The position numbers and the translations under genes are program-made. From positions 354,286-418,285 of the forward strand of contig NZ_VTEH01000002.1 of NCBI RefSeq assembly GCF_008180615.1: DNA of 64,000 nt, written 5' to 3'. The first letter of the stretch is position 1. The number at the start of each line of letters is the position of its first letter. Below the pieces are notes generated by a model that saw only the letters and a program-made list of their open reading frames with translations, did not search any database and was not told the DNA's origin. Of the stretch, positions 8,148 to 16,989 are shown piece after piece. Source of the DNA: Rossellomorea vietnamensis (GTDB lineage: Bacteria > Bacillota > Bacilli > Bacillales > Bacillaceae_B).

Positions 8148-8579
8148 TCAAAAACTGTTTCTTTCACTGCCCGACTGATTCAGCATCCCTTTAAAACAGT
8201 ATTCGATGATTTCTCTGCGGCGGATGATTCCGATAAAGCGCTCTTGGTCGTCAACTACAGGCACAAAATTCTGTTCCAGTGATTTGGCTATAATGTCTTC
8301 CATCTCGGCATCAATATGAATGGGATCATTCGATTTATGCAGAGGAATGTCAGAAAGCATCACCTTGCTCGTGCTTTCAAATGAAAGCCCAGGGGTGTTT
8401 TTTATCTTCCATAATAAGTCCCCTTCCGTCAATGTGCCTGCATATTTTCCATTTAGATCGACTAACGGAACGGAAGTGTAGCGGTGGTACTCCATCTTTT
8501 CAAGCGCCTGCCTCATTGTAGATTCATATTTTATGAAGGCGACTTCCCTTTTTGGAACTAAAAAAAATGCTATGTTCAA
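8148..8579 (-). CDS. CBS-pair protein, possible c-di-AMP receptor
   Basis: A 143-residue protein consisting almost entirely of two CBS motifs (VPLVDLNGKYAGTLTEGDLL at about 37-56, then VPVVDDQERFIGIIRRREII near 106-125). The architecture matches the Bacillus DarB/CbpB (YkuL) type, which binds c-di-AMP. It is the last gene of a kdp operon that itself sits under a c-di-AMP riboswitch, so a role in sensing K+ through c-di-AMP is likely but inferred. The start is TTG, six bases behind AGGAGG. Confidence 0.8.
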   Translation of the reverse strand: MNIAFFLVPKREVAFIKYESTMRQALEKMEYHRYTSVPLVDLNGKYAGTLTEGDLLWKIKNTPGLSFESTSKVMLSDIPLHKSNDPIHIDAEMEDIIAKSLEQNFVPVVDDQERFIGIIRRREIIEYCFKGMLNQSGSERNSF

Positions 8580-8593
8580 GTGAATCCTCCTAG

Positions 8594-9741
8594 TTATCTG
8601 CCATCCGCCACGATATGGATATCGATGTTGGATGTTTCTCTCATAATCATGTTAACGATGGATCCTTTTCGTATTTCTTCCCACCGGGTCCTGGCTGACT
8701 GGCCCAGCAGGATCTGCGTGACTTTATATTTATTGGCCACATCAATGATGACCTGGGCCGGCTTTCTGTTTTGTTTTTCCTCAAAAATCAATTTGGCATT
8801 GAATTGCTGTGCAAGCATTTTCCATTCATTTTTTTTTGTTCTTTTACAGAACTGGCTTCAGACAGTTTCTCTGAGGTTACATTCAAAATATATAATTCTG
8901 CTTTTAACCTATGCGCCATCCTCCAGCCTCTTCTTATTAGCTTCTCGGCTGTTGGCCCATAGTGTACACATACAAGGATTTTCTCATGTACGCCATAAGG
9001 CCCGTTCATCATGTCACCGCTGATTTGTTCAATCCTCTCATCCACATCATTGGCAATTTCCCTTAAGGCCAGTTCACGAAGAGCCGATAAATTAGCCTTC
9101 GTGAAAAAATGCGACAAACTCTGGGCAATCTTTTCAGCTGCATAAATCTTTCCGTCACTCAGCCGCTTTCTTAGGGTTTCAGGAGTTATATCGATTAGTT
9201 GAATTTCATGAGCTTTTTGTACGAAGGTGTCTGGCACTCTTTCTCTGACTTTTACTCCTGTGATTTGCTGGACAATATCATTGACACTTTCAAGATGCTG
9301 GATGTTCACTGCGGATAAAACATCTATTCCAGCATCCAGTATCATCGAAACATCCATATATCTTTTGGGGTTGGCCGAACCCGTAATATTAGTATGAGCA
9401 AGTTCATCAATAATCACGATTTCTGGAGATCTTTCAATAATGCCTTCCACATTCACTTCTTGAAATTGCTTCCCTTTATAGGTGATCACGTTTAAAGGAA
9501 CCTGTTCTAAATCTTTGATTTGAGCCTCCGTATCTGCACGGCCGTGAGTCTCGATAAATCCGATTACCACATCGTTTCCTTCTAGTCTAAGGTCAATGGC
9601 ATCCTGCAGCATTTTGTAGGATTTTCCTACTCCCGGTGCTGCACCTACATATAATTTCAGCTTTCCTCTTTCTGATTCAGAAATTTCATTAAGGATTTCT
9701 TCCGGTGTTTTTCTTCTAAAATAAGGGTGGTTCTTTTCCAA
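8594..9741 (-). pseudogene. kdpD: Short KdpD (sensor and USP domains only), frameshifted
   Basis: The first frame (to 8788) gives the KdpD domain: Walker A GAAPGVGKSYKML, DELAHTNITGS, then the start of a universal-stress-protein domain. The domain's end (LAQQFNAKLIFEEKQNRKPA onward) is in another frame at 8594-8818. The break lies in a run of nine A on the coding strand near 8829-8837; one extra A, or two fewer, restores a protein of about 382 residues. Even restored it lacks the membrane and histidine-kinase parts of E. coli KdpD, as is normal for the short Bacillus form. No kdpE is present, and control by the riboswitch may replace it. The shift could be a real mutation, a sequencing error in the homopolymer, or be bridged by slippage. 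Start TTG, seven bases after GGGGTG. Confidence 0.85.
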
Positions 9742-9743
9742 GC

Positions 9744-10130
9744 TTAATCACCCCGGACATTGAAACCTATGAGAATCGGTTCTTCTTTAATTGCCGTTGG
9801 CGCATTCTCAAAAATGATACCTACTCTGACATAGTAGGACATATGGGCAGGCAGGTCGTGTGGAATCGTCATATTAAATGGTATTTCCGTTCTTTCTTGA
9901 CGTGTGCATTCTTTTGAACAAAGGACATGCCGGTCATTGAATACACTTGTATTCGATTGATCTTTACCAATCAATTCAACTTCATAGCCTTTTACTTTTT
10001 CTTTTTTGAGATGAGTGCCGATGGTCATTACACCACTAACTCGTTCTCCCAAGTTCCAACTTTTATTTTCAATCGCAAGACTTAGCTGCGCATGTTTTGT
10101 TTTCATCCTAAAGATATTTTCACCAATCAT
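9744..10130 (-). CDS. Arrestin-like (Spo0M-type) small protein
   Basis: A 128-residue, probably all-beta protein. The pattern LSLAIENKSWNLGERVSGVM followed by an IPFNMTIPHDLP segment resembles the N-terminal arrestin-like sandwich of Spo0M proteins, at about half their length. It has no signal peptide or membrane segment. It lies between kdpC and kdpD in the operon, two bases before kdpD, so a scaffold or regulatory role for the Kdp pump is possible. Its family assignment is by pattern only. Start ATG is seven bases after GGAGG. Confidence 0.55.
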   Translation of the reverse strand: MIGENIFRMKTKHAQLSLAIENKSWNLGERVSGVMTIGTHLKKEKVKGYEVELIGKDQSNTSVFNDRHVLCSKECTRQERTEIPFNMTIPHDLPAHMSYYVRVGIIFENAPTAIKEEPILIGFNVRGD

Positions 10131-10160
10131 TTCATTTCCTCCTTATGAACATGCAAGGGA

Positions 10161-10184
10161 CCCTATCCAAATAAGAGGATAGGG
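10161..10184. other. Hairpin between kdpC and the arrestin-like gene
   Basis: CCCTATCC (10161-10168) and GGATAGGG (10177-10184) form a perfect 8-bp stem with no T-run. It may stabilise the kdpABC part of the message or mark a processing site. Confidence 0.5.
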
Positions 10185-10196
10185 GCTCACTGCTGA

Positions 10197-10781
10197 TTAT
10201 CTCTGGGTAAGTTCCTGCAAGTCCAGGTTAAGCATCAGTACATTGACCCGCTCTTCACCAAAGAGACCGAGTTCTTTTCCCTGGGTATTTTCTTCTATTA
10301 GATTCTGCAGCTTTTCTTTCGATACTCCTGTCAATTCAGAAATACGATTGACCTGGGCTTTGGCGCCTTTGACAGAAATATGCGGGTCGAGGCCCGATGC
10401 TGAATCGGTTACTAAATCGATTGGTACCTGGTTGATCGGTGTTTCTGGATTTGCTTCCTTCCAAGCTGCTATTGATTCTTCCGTGCGGTTGATCATATCT
10501 TCATTTGAAGGGGCATAGTTATTAGATCCTGAACCAGATGCGTCATATTCAATGGCGGATACCCTTCCTTGAAAATACATTGGATCAGTAAAGTTCTGCC
10601 CGATCAATTCTGAGCCCACAATTTCGCCTTCTTCATTATATATTAGACTTCCATTCGCTTTATCCTGCATGATGGCTTGCGCAATCCCAGTTGAAGCCAG
10701 AGGATACACCAGCCCGGCCAGCACCATTATTGTAAAGCTGGACCTGATGATCGGTCCAGCAAGCTTTTGTTCATTTTTCAT
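10197..10781 (-). CDS. kdpC: K+-transporting ATPase subunit KdpC
   Basis: A 194-residue subunit with one N-terminal membrane helix ([20 protein letters not shown]) and the family's periplasmic-type domain ([30 protein letters not shown]). It stabilises the KdpFABC complex and helps K+ binding. The start MKNEQKLAG is chosen because GAGAGGAAG precedes it; an in-frame ATG seven codons upstream would overlap that site. Confidence 0.94.
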   Translation of the reverse strand: MKNEQKLAGPIIRSSFTIMVLAGLVYPLASTGIAQAIMQDKANGSLIYNEEGEIVGSELIGQNFTDPMYFQGRVSAIEYDASGSGSNNYAPSNEDMINRTEESIAAWKEANPETPINQVPIDLVTDSASGLDPHISVKGAKAQVNRISELTGVSKEKLQNLIEENTQGKELGLFGEERVNVLMLNLDLQELTQR

Positions 10782-10814
10782 AAAAAATCTTCCTCTCCTC
10801 ATTGGGGTTGTAAT

Positions 10815-12956
10815 TTATAGGAACAGTGAAACCGCCATATCAATCAATTTAATGCCAATGAATGGAACCAAGACTCCGCCAAGCCCATAGATCGTCAGGT
10901 TTCTTCCTAATAGCTTATTGGAACTCATTGGTTTATACGCGACCCCTTTCATGGCCAGCGGAATCAATAATGGGATGATGACCGCATTAAAGATCAAGGC
11001 TGAAAGGATGGCAGACAATGGAGTTGAAAGCCCCATAATATTCAATGCGCTCATTTCCGGAATGGCAAGCATGAACATAGCAGGAATGATGGCAAAGTAT
11101 TTGGCAATATCATTGGCAATACTGAAGGTGGTCAGTGCACCGCGTGTCATCAGCAATTGCTTTCCTATTGAAACCACTTCAATAATCTTTGTTGGATTGG
11201 AATCCAGATCCACCATGTTGGCCGCTTCTTTAGCAGCTGTTGTACCGCTGTTCATTGCGAGCCCCACATCAGCCTGCGCCAGGGCAGGAGCATCATTTGT
11301 TCCATCACCAGTCATCGCAACCAATTTTCCTTGTGACTGTTCATACTTGATCACTTCAATTTTATCCTCTGGTTTACACTCGGCAATAAATTCATCAACA
11401 CCTGCTTCTCTTGCTATTGTAGCAGCTGTCAGAGGATTATCCCCCGTTGCCATGATCGTTTTAATACCCATGCGGCGGAGTTCATCAAAACGTTCTTTCA
11501 TTCCAGGCTTTACTGTATCTTTAAGATAAATAAGACCAAAAATTTGTCCTTCCATTGCAACCGCCAAAGGAGTTCCGCCTTCACGGGCTATTTCTTTTGC
11601 TTCTTCATCAAGGTCTGCAGGAATAGTACCTCCCTGAGCTTTAACCCAATTCTTTACTGCATCAACGGCACCTTTCCTCACCTGCCGCCCATCTCTCAAA
11701 TCAATTCCGCTCATTCGGGTTTCTGCTTTGAATTCAATGACCTGTCCGCCTGCCGCTGCAGATGCATCCAGCTTGCTTCCTTTTTCTTTGAGTAATTCAA
11801 TGGTTGAACGTCCTTCAGGTGTTTCATCATTTAATGAACTGATTCCAGTCCAATAATGAAGTTCATCCAGAGAAGAATTGCCTACAGGAATGAATTCGCT
11901 TGCCATACGGTTACCAAAGGTGATGGTTCCGGTTTTATCCAAGATAATCGTATTGATGTCCCCCGCTGCTTCAACTGCTTTCCCGGACATAGCCAGTACA
12001 TTGAATTGAGTAACACGGTCCATCCCTGCGATCCCAATAGCTGATAGCAGCCCCCCGATTGTTGTAGGGATCAAGCAGACAAGCAGTGAAATCAATACAG
12101 GTATTTCAAGCGAAAATCCAAGGTAATTTGTGAATAATGGAAGTGTGACAACAACAATCATGAAGATCAAGGTCAGACTTGTCAACACAGTATTTAACGC
12201 TATTTCATTAGGAGTCTTTTGACGTTCTGCTCCTTCCACTAATGAAATCATCCGATCCAAGAAAGATTCACCTGGGTTGCTGGTAATTCTGACTTGAATT
12301 TCATCACTTACTACTCTTGTTCCGCCAGTAACGGAATTAAAGTCGCCGCCAGCCTCCTTGATGACAGGAGCTGATTCTCCTGTGATCGCCGATTCGTCTA
12401 CAGATGCAAGGCCTTCAATGACTTCACCGTCACCAGGAATCATTTCTCCTTGAGAAACAACGACCACATCGCCCTTCTTAAGAGAAGTAGAAGCAATCTT
12501 TTCTATTTTCCCATTCCCTTTTAAAAGGTTTGCTGTAATCTCCTGCTTCGACTTTTTCAATGAATCAGCCTGCGCTTTTCCTCGTCCTTCCGCAAGTGCT
12601 TCAGCAAAATTCGCGAATAGGACTGTGAACAAGAGAATCATGCTCACCGTTACATTGAACCATGGCTCTACTCCGCTTGTGCCAAATGCATTAGGTGCAA
12701 AAGATAAAATGAGTGTAATGATGAAACCAATCTCTACCACGAACATAATTGGATTTTTAACCATTTTCCTTGGATCAAGTTTTATAAAAGAATCCTTAAG
12801 CGCCTGCATCACCATCGCTTTATCCATCATTTTTCTTCCATCCTTATTGTCATTATGATTAGGCTGCTGAGATAGGTTCTCTTTATAAGAACTTTTCCGG
12901 TCTTTCCCTGGAAATTCAGCAACGTTATGCTTTTCTTTTACTAAATGATTTGCCAT
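10815..12956 (-). CDS. kdpB: K+-transporting ATPase catalytic subunit KdpB
   Basis: A P-type ATPase of 713 residues with the phosphorylation motif [11 protein letters not shown], the ATP-binding [12 protein letters not shown] and the hinge TGESAPV. Seven or so membrane helices lie where KdpB has them. The N-terminus carries an unusual polar extension of about 50 residues before the conserved [13 protein letters not shown] place the start at MANHLVKE, eight bases after AGGAG; an earlier GTG lies inside that site. KdpB energises high-affinity K+ uptake. Confidence 0.95.
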   Translation of the reverse strand: MANHLVKEKHNVAEFPGKDRKSSYKENLSQQPNHNDNKDGRKMMDKAMVMQALKDSFIKLDPRKMVKNPIMFVVEIGFIITLILSFAPNAFGTSGVEPWFNVTVSMILLFTVLFANFAEALAEGRGKAQADSLKKSKQEITANLLKGNGKIEKIASTSLKKGDVVVVSQGEMIPGDGEVIEGLASVDESAITGESAPVIKEAGGDFNSVTGGTRVVSDEIQVRITSNPGESFLDRMISLVEGAERQKTPNEIALNTVLTSLTLIFMIVVVTLPLFTNYLGFSLEIPVLISLLVCLIPTTIGGLLSAIGIAGMDRVTQFNVLAMSGKAVEAAGDINTIILDKTGTITFGNRMASEFIPVGNSSLDELHYWTGISSLNDETPEGRSTIELLKEKGSKLDASAAAGGQVIEFKAETRMSGIDLRDGRQVRKGAVDAVKNWVKAQGGTIPADLDEEAKEIAREGGTPLAVAMEGQIFGLIYLKDTVKPGMKERFDELRRMGIKTIMATGDNPLTAATIAREAGVDEFIAECKPEDKIEVIKYEQSQGKLVAMTGDGTNDAPALAQADVGLAMNSGTTAAKEAANMVDLDSNPTKIIEVVSIGKQLLMTRGALTTFSIANDIAKYFAIIPAMFMLAIPEMSALNIMGLSTPLSAILSALIFNAVIIPLLIPLAMKGVAYKPMSSNKLLGRNLTIYGLGGVLVPFIGIKLIDMAVSLFL

Positions 12957-12971
12957 TATTTCCACTCCTAT

Positions 12972-14645
12972 CTACAATGTCAGATATTCTGCTACAGGTC
13001 CCAAAACAAGTGTCGGGAAGAACGTTAATGCACCCACAATAAAGAATGTACCTACCAGGATCACTCCAAATAAAGGAGTATCTGTTCGGAATGTTCCTAC
13101 TGTTTCAGGGACAAGCTTCTTGGATGCCAGCGAACCGGCAACAGCCAACATTGCGACAAGTCCAAAGAATCTTCCTAGATACATGACGATACCAGTAGAG
13201 ATGTTCCAGAATGGTGTTGCATCACCAAGTCCTTCAAAACCTGATCCATTATTGGCAGCGGAAGAGGTATATTCATACACAACCTGAGAGATGCCATGGA
13301 AACCGCTGTTTGAAATCCCTTCGGCTCCAGCAGGTGTATATAAGGCAATTGCAGATGCACCTAAGATTAATAAAGGATGCATAAGCATGGTGATAGCTAT
13401 AAGCTTCATTTCGCGTCCTTCAATTTTCTTTCCTAGAAACTCAGGGGTACGTCCAACCATCAGCCCTGAAAGGAAAACGGCGATCATCGCGTACATCACA
13501 ACATTGATGAATCCGGCCCCTACTCCGCCAAATACGGTGTTCAATAACATATTGGAAAGAGCCAGCATGCCTCCGATCGGTGTCAATGTATCATGCATAG
13601 TATTAACAGCACCCGTTTCAGTGGCTGTCGTAACAAGGGCATAAAAGATGGATTGGCCTGTTCCGAACCGGACTTCCTTCCCTTCCATACTGCCTTGCTC
13701 TGTATCAATACCCATGGCATTCAGGGCTGGGTTACCTTGATATTCATAGAATAAAGCGGTTGATAGAAATACAATGAACACGGTTAACATAGATACAAAC
13801 AGGACACGTCCCTGCTTTGCATTTCCGGCCATTTTTCCATACGTAAATGGCAGCGCGGTCGGCAGCAGGAACATTAACAAAATTTGAATGAAGTTGCTGA
13901 TAGCATTTGGATTTTCAAAAGGATGAGCAGAATTGACACCAAAGAATCCACCGCCATTATTACCAAGCTCCTTAATCGATAAGAACGTTCCAACAGGACC
14001 ACGTGCTATTTCCTGTGAACCACCTTCGATCGTCTGGGCTGTAATGGAAGAATCGAGTGTCTGCGGCACGCCCAATGCCACAAAAATCAAACCTGTCACA
14101 AGAGCAACCGGCATAAGAACACGCGTGATGGCTCTGAATAAATCTACAAAGAAGTTCCCTATCTCTGATCCTGAAAGCCCTCTTACAAATGCGATGGCAA
14201 CTGCCAAAGCTGTTCCAGGCGCTGCAAACATCATGAACAGGATCCCAATCATCTGTCCCAGATAGGAAAGACCTGACTCCCCGCTGTAATGCTGCAGGTT
14301 TGTATTCGTCATAAAGCTGACAGCTGTATTGAAAGCCAAAGTAGGGTCCATTCCTGGATTTCCGCTAGGATTCAGCGGCAGAATACCTTGAAGCCTGAAT
14401 ACAAGATAAACAAGAAATATCATAAACCCGTTAGCTAAGATTAGAGCTATTGCATACTGCTTCCAGGTTTGGTTCACCTTTTTAATTCCACCGAGTTTAA
14501 AAAGTACGTTCTCTAAGGGGCCGAAAACCTTATCGAGCCCCGTTTGGTTATAATCAAAAGCTTTTGCCAAGTAGATTCCGGCAGGCTTAGCAATCAAAAC
14601 CATGGCTGCCAATGTAATGATGATAGATAGAATAGTAGTAATCAC
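12972..14645 (-). CDS. kdpA: K+-transporting ATPase channel subunit KdpA
   Basis: A 557-residue membrane protein of the K+-channel superfamily. The selectivity-loop regions are visible (VSFMTNTNLQHYSGE, NNGGGFFGVNSAHPFENP, TTATETGAVNTMHDTLTPIG, SSAANNGSGFEGL). The start is probably GTG (VITTILS) at 14643-14645, eight bases after GGAGG; a TTG five codons earlier overlaps the binding site. With KdpB and KdpC it forms the high-affinity K+ pump. Confidence 0.95.
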   Translation of the reverse strand: MITTILSIIITLAAMVLIAKPAGIYLAKAFDYNQTGLDKVFGPLENVLFKLGGIKKVNQTWKQYAIALILANGFMIFLVYLVFRLQGILPLNPSGNPGMDPTLAFNTAVSFMTNTNLQHYSGESGLSYLGQMIGILFMMFAAPGTALAVAIAFVRGLSGSEIGNFFVDLFRAITRVLMPVALVTGLIFVALGVPQTLDSSITAQTIEGGSQEIARGPVGTFLSIKELGNNGGGFFGVNSAHPFENPNAISNFIQILLMFLLPTALPFTYGKMAGNAKQGRVLFVSMLTVFIVFLSTALFYEYQGNPALNAMGIDTEQGSMEGKEVRFGTGQSIFYALVTTATETGAVNTMHDTLTPIGGMLALSNMLLNTVFGGVGAGFINVVMYAMIAVFLSGLMVGRTPEFLGKKIEGREMKLIAITMLMHPLLILGASAIALYTPAGAEGISNSGFHGISQVVYEYTSSAANNGSGFEGLGDATPFWNISTGIVMYLGRFFGLVAMLAVAGSLASKKLVPETVGTFRTDTPLFGVILVGTFFIVGALTFFPTLVLGPVAEYLTL

Positions 14646-14664
14646 CTGATTTACCTCCAACTAA

Positions 14665-14742
14665 TTAGAATTTCTCTGGATTAAGCAAAACATAGAATAA
14701 GTACAATGTTGTAACTGCGGTAACGCCCAATAAAAGAATCAT
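14665..14742 (-). CDS. kdpF: KdpF small membrane subunit
   Basis: A 25-residue single-helix peptide, MILLLGVTAVTTLYLFYVLL followed by NPEKF, with the NPEKF tail typical of KdpF. Its ATG overlaps the stop of the preceding 36-codon frame (ATGA), so the two are translationally coupled, and kdpA follows 20 bases later. Confidence 0.9.
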   Translation of the reverse strand: MILLLGVTAVTTLYLFYVLLNPEKF

Positions 14743-14849
14743 GAGGACTTTTCACTTCCTTGATCTACAACAGTAGAAGACCAATTTGCCAGTCCGAGCA
14801 TAAGCGCTGGAAGAAGTATAAAAAGCCCGATCATTAAGACATCCAACAT
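14739..14849 (-). CDS. 36-residue membrane peptide before kdpF
   Basis: ATG at 14847-14849, six bases after AGGAGG, opens a 36-codon frame: one hydrophobic helix (VLMIGLFILLPALMLGLANW) and a polar tail ending GSEKSS. It ends in an ATGA overlap with kdpF. The strong ribosome site and coupling argue for translation. Possible jobs are a second KdpF-like subunit or a leader for kdpF. I do not recognise a family. Confidence 0.7.
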   Translation of the reverse strand: MLDVLMIGLFILLPALMLGLANWSSTVVDQGSEKSS

Positions 14850-14867
14850 TAGAAAAACCTCCTGATA

Positions 14868-15275
14868 TTATCTTAGAAAATATGAAATATTACTGCTTCT
14901 TGTATAAACCACATACTTTGCACCCATCGAGTAATAAAGGCGCATAGGATATCCTTGGACTGTCGTTATGACAATCACAGGTGCGCAAGTGCTGTTCTTA
15001 ATGATTTTCATCAGTTCGCATGTATCCACAATATGACTTTCAAAAACAATGACCTTGCTAAAATGATCTTGAAGATGCAAGTACTCATCATCGGGACTAA
15101 ACTCGATAACATCCCGGAAGCCTTTTCCACTCAAATTTTCCGTGATCTGAGAATTGGGAGAAAGTAAACAACATGCTGGTGAAAGTGACAAGTAACTTTC
15201 TATTTGCTGCAGGATTTCATTATTCGGAATGAAAACCAATGAAGCAGCTTCCTTTGGTGTATCCAGAGTGAACAC
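14868..15275 (-). CDS. Degenerate receiver-like protein, first gene of kdp unit
   Basis: From GTG 15273-15275, six bases after AAGGAGG, the frame gives 135 residues with no signal peptide. The second half (KVIVFESHIVDTCEL, then PVIVITTVQG and YYSMGAKYVVYTRSSNISYF) follows the layout of a response-regulator receiver domain, but the phospho-acceptor Asp and the conserved Lys are not evident and no DNA-binding domain follows. The open frame extends upstream to 15410 without a ribosome site. It is the first gene behind the c-di-AMP riboswitch and lies 18 bases before the 36-residue peptide gene. The receiver-like assignment is inference; it may be a ligand-binding or protein-docking module. Confidence 0.6.
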   Translation of the reverse strand: MFTLDTPKEAASLVFIPNNEILQQIESYLSLSPACCLLSPNSQITENLSGKGFRDVIEFSPDDEYLHLQDHFSKVIVFESHIVDTCELMKIIKNSTCAPVIVITTVQGYPMRLYYSMGAKYVVYTRSSNISYFLR

Positions 15276-15669
15276 ATAGATCCTCCTTCCTTTTGCTGCA
15301 GCAAGCCTGCTTTTTCTAATAGGTAAGATCCGCTTATGCCATCGAAAAGCAATGGAATGAATAGCGTTACGTTTCCACCATTGAATCTCCTTAATGGAAA
15401 AAAGATCCAACTTCTAAAAACAAAAATAGACCAATGCTTACTTTTCCCCCCGACAATCGGCAAGAGCCTGAATCCATTCAGCTCCTGTAAAAGGAATGAA
15501 TGATCCAACTATCTCTTGTTCATCTGGAGAAAAAGTACACATTGGTCTACTTAACGCCTAGCCGGCTGGTCAGCCTTCTATGCATTCTGTCTTCCATGTT
15601 CACTTTTTCGTAATAGGCATAATAAAAAGACCTACATATTAATCAAGCTGCCCTCTTTGCTGCTTTTAC

Positions 15670-15845
15670 ACAACAAAAAAAGCCCCCTGAAAAAGGTGGT
15701 CTTCTAGACCTCCTTCGCTTTAGCCGACGAAGTTAGCTGACGGGTAGGATGGCGAAAGAGTTATACTCTCATCCCTTCTACAATGTAGAATTAACCCCTG
15801 TTAATTGGTTCCTCCGCTCTCGTTTCCGAGACTAGGCCGAAATAT
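15670..15845 (-). ncRNA. c-di-AMP riboswitch (ydaO type) controlling kdp
   Basis: On the minus strand the leader shows the ydaO-yuaA hallmarks in order: GCGGAGGAACCAA, GGGGTTAATTC, GGGATGAGAG, then CATCCTACCCGTCAGCTAAC with a TTCGTCGGC stem. It ends in a terminator hairpin (GGAGGTCT/AGACCACC with one mismatch, 15695-15713) followed by T-runs. Riboswitches of this class terminate transcription when c-di-AMP is bound, so the kdp unit should be on when c-di-AMP, and hence K+, is low. The stretch 15276-15669 between leader and first gene holds only very short frames. Confidence 0.88.
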
Positions 15846-16084
15846 TCAGTTGCTGCTTACGAGCAATATATTACTCCCTCGCGATGAAGTTGTAAATTCC
15901 GAAAAAACACTAAAAAACCTGATTACGATCTATTTAATCAACTATTTATCTATTTTTCTTTAATTTCCTAACTAATTCGTAAATTTTCTCAGTTTCATAA
16001 AAATATTGACAGACCTCTGCACCTCTAAGTAAGATATTTCATGAATTCATTTCAATTCACTAAAAACATATTGGAGGAAGAAGA

Positions 16085-16453
16085 ATGAAATCTTCTAAAC
16101 GACGACTAGAGGCAGAGTTAAGTGAAGCGTTTATCAAACTGCAAAGAGAACTGATCGGCCGCGGCCCTCAGGAAACAAGAACTTACATTGTAGAAGACAT
16201 GGTCATTGCAAGATTCAAAGGTGTCTTGACTGTAGAAGAAAAGCATCTGGTAGAGCACGATACCGGAAGAAAACTCGTCAAACAGATGCGCCAGGTACTG
16301 AGGGAGATGTACAGCAAGAATATTGAAGAGATTGTCGAAAAACACACTGACTGCAAAGTTTTATCCAGCCACAGTGATATAAGTACCAAGATGGGCGAGC
16401 GTATGGAAGTATTTGTACTCGATAAGAACTTGGAAAAGTGCTTGGAAAATTAA
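16085..16453 (+). CDS. DUF2294 (MpsC-domain) protein
   Basis: A 122-residue soluble protein matching the DUF2294/MpsC family: an ELSEAFIKLQRELIGRGP helix near the N-terminus, then VEDMVIARFKGVLTVEEKHL and a helical C-terminus (REMYSKNIEEIVEKHTDCKV). The family is linked to a Na+-translocating membrane-potential system by name, but its biochemistry is poorly known. It is transcribed away from kdp, with GGAGGAAGAAG before the ATG, and lies upstream of the double riboswitch. Confidence 0.75.
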   Translation: MKSSKRRLEAELSEAFIKLQRELIGRGPQETRTYIVEDMVIARFKGVLTVEEKHLVEHDTGRKLVKQMRQVLREMYSKNIEEIVEKHTDCKVLSSHSDISTKMGERMEVFVLDKNLEKCLEN

Positions 16454-16575
16454 AGTGAATTAGTTAGAAAAATACAGTATTCACTTGAAAAACGGACTAA
16501 TATTGTGATTTTAATAGAGAATTCGCCGATTTTGCCTTTTTACATGACGCAAAACCGGGCATATGATAATATCAA

Positions 16576-16722
16576 TTCTGACCTAAGCCGCTGAATCCAT
16601 GCGGAACGGAGGACCCAACCGGTTAGTAACCTAATCATGGGGTGAAGCCATTTGGCCGGGAGACTTCTACCTTCCGAACCCGTCAGCTAACTCCGTAAGC
16701 GTTGTAGGAGAGGGGAGCGATC
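16576..16722 (+). ncRNA. c-di-AMP riboswitch aptamer 1 (glnA leader)
   Basis: Motifs of the ydaO-yuaA class occur in order: GCCGCTGAATCC, GCGGAACGGAGGACCCAA, GGGGTGAAGCC, CCGGGAGACTTC and CCCGTCAGCTAACTCCGTAA. It lies about 270 bases before the glutamine synthetase gene, with a second aptamer of the same class between. Confidence 0.88.
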
Positions 16723-16754
16723 AATACCAAAACCTTTATACTAAAAATTTTATA

Positions 16755-16895
16755 GCACTTAAGCGCTGAATCATTTTGAGCGGGGGAACCATTTTTCGAC
16801 TGCATCTGCAGTCTGGGGTGAGGCCATTATTGGCAGGGAGACTCTTACCTTCCTAATCCGACAGCTAACCTCGTAAGCGTTGTTTAAGAGAGTGA
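16755..16895 (+). ncRNA. c-di-AMP riboswitch aptamer 2 (glnA leader)
   Basis: A second full motif set follows only about 30 bases later: GCGCTGAATC, GCGGGGGAACC, GGGGTGAGGCC, GGCAGGGAGACTC, CCGACAGCTAACCTCGTAAG. One terminator lies behind both, so two aptamers in series likely control a single gene, which would sharpen the response or act as a NOR-like gate. Confidence 0.88.
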
Positions 16896-16933
16896 TCTTG
16901 GTTATAGAGCACACGTTTATTTACCTGTGCCTG

Positions 16934-16966
16934 AAGCTGCGAAGAATCCTCTTCGCAGCTTTTTTA
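16934..16966 (+). terminator. Riboswitch-controlled terminator before glnA
   Basis: AGCTGCGAAGA (16935-16945) pairs perfectly with TCTTCGCAGCT (16950-16960), followed by six T including the last stem base. It sits 24 bases before the glnA start and is the expected off-structure of the tandem c-di-AMP riboswitch. Confidence 0.9.
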
Positions 16967-16989
16967 ATTTACTTTTAAAGGGGATATTG

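Noticed and set aside
10669..14265. Long plus-strand frames opposite kdpA, kdpB and kdpC
   Set aside because: Shadows of strongly conserved Kdp genes with no ribosome sites.
15200..15508. 102-codon minus-strand frame behind the kdp riboswitch
   Set aside because: It overlaps the receiver-like gene in another frame and has no ribosome site at its start.
16927..16989. N-terminal extension of the glutamine synthetase
   Set aside because: The extra codons lie in the riboswitch terminator hairpin; the family start and ribosome site are at 16990.
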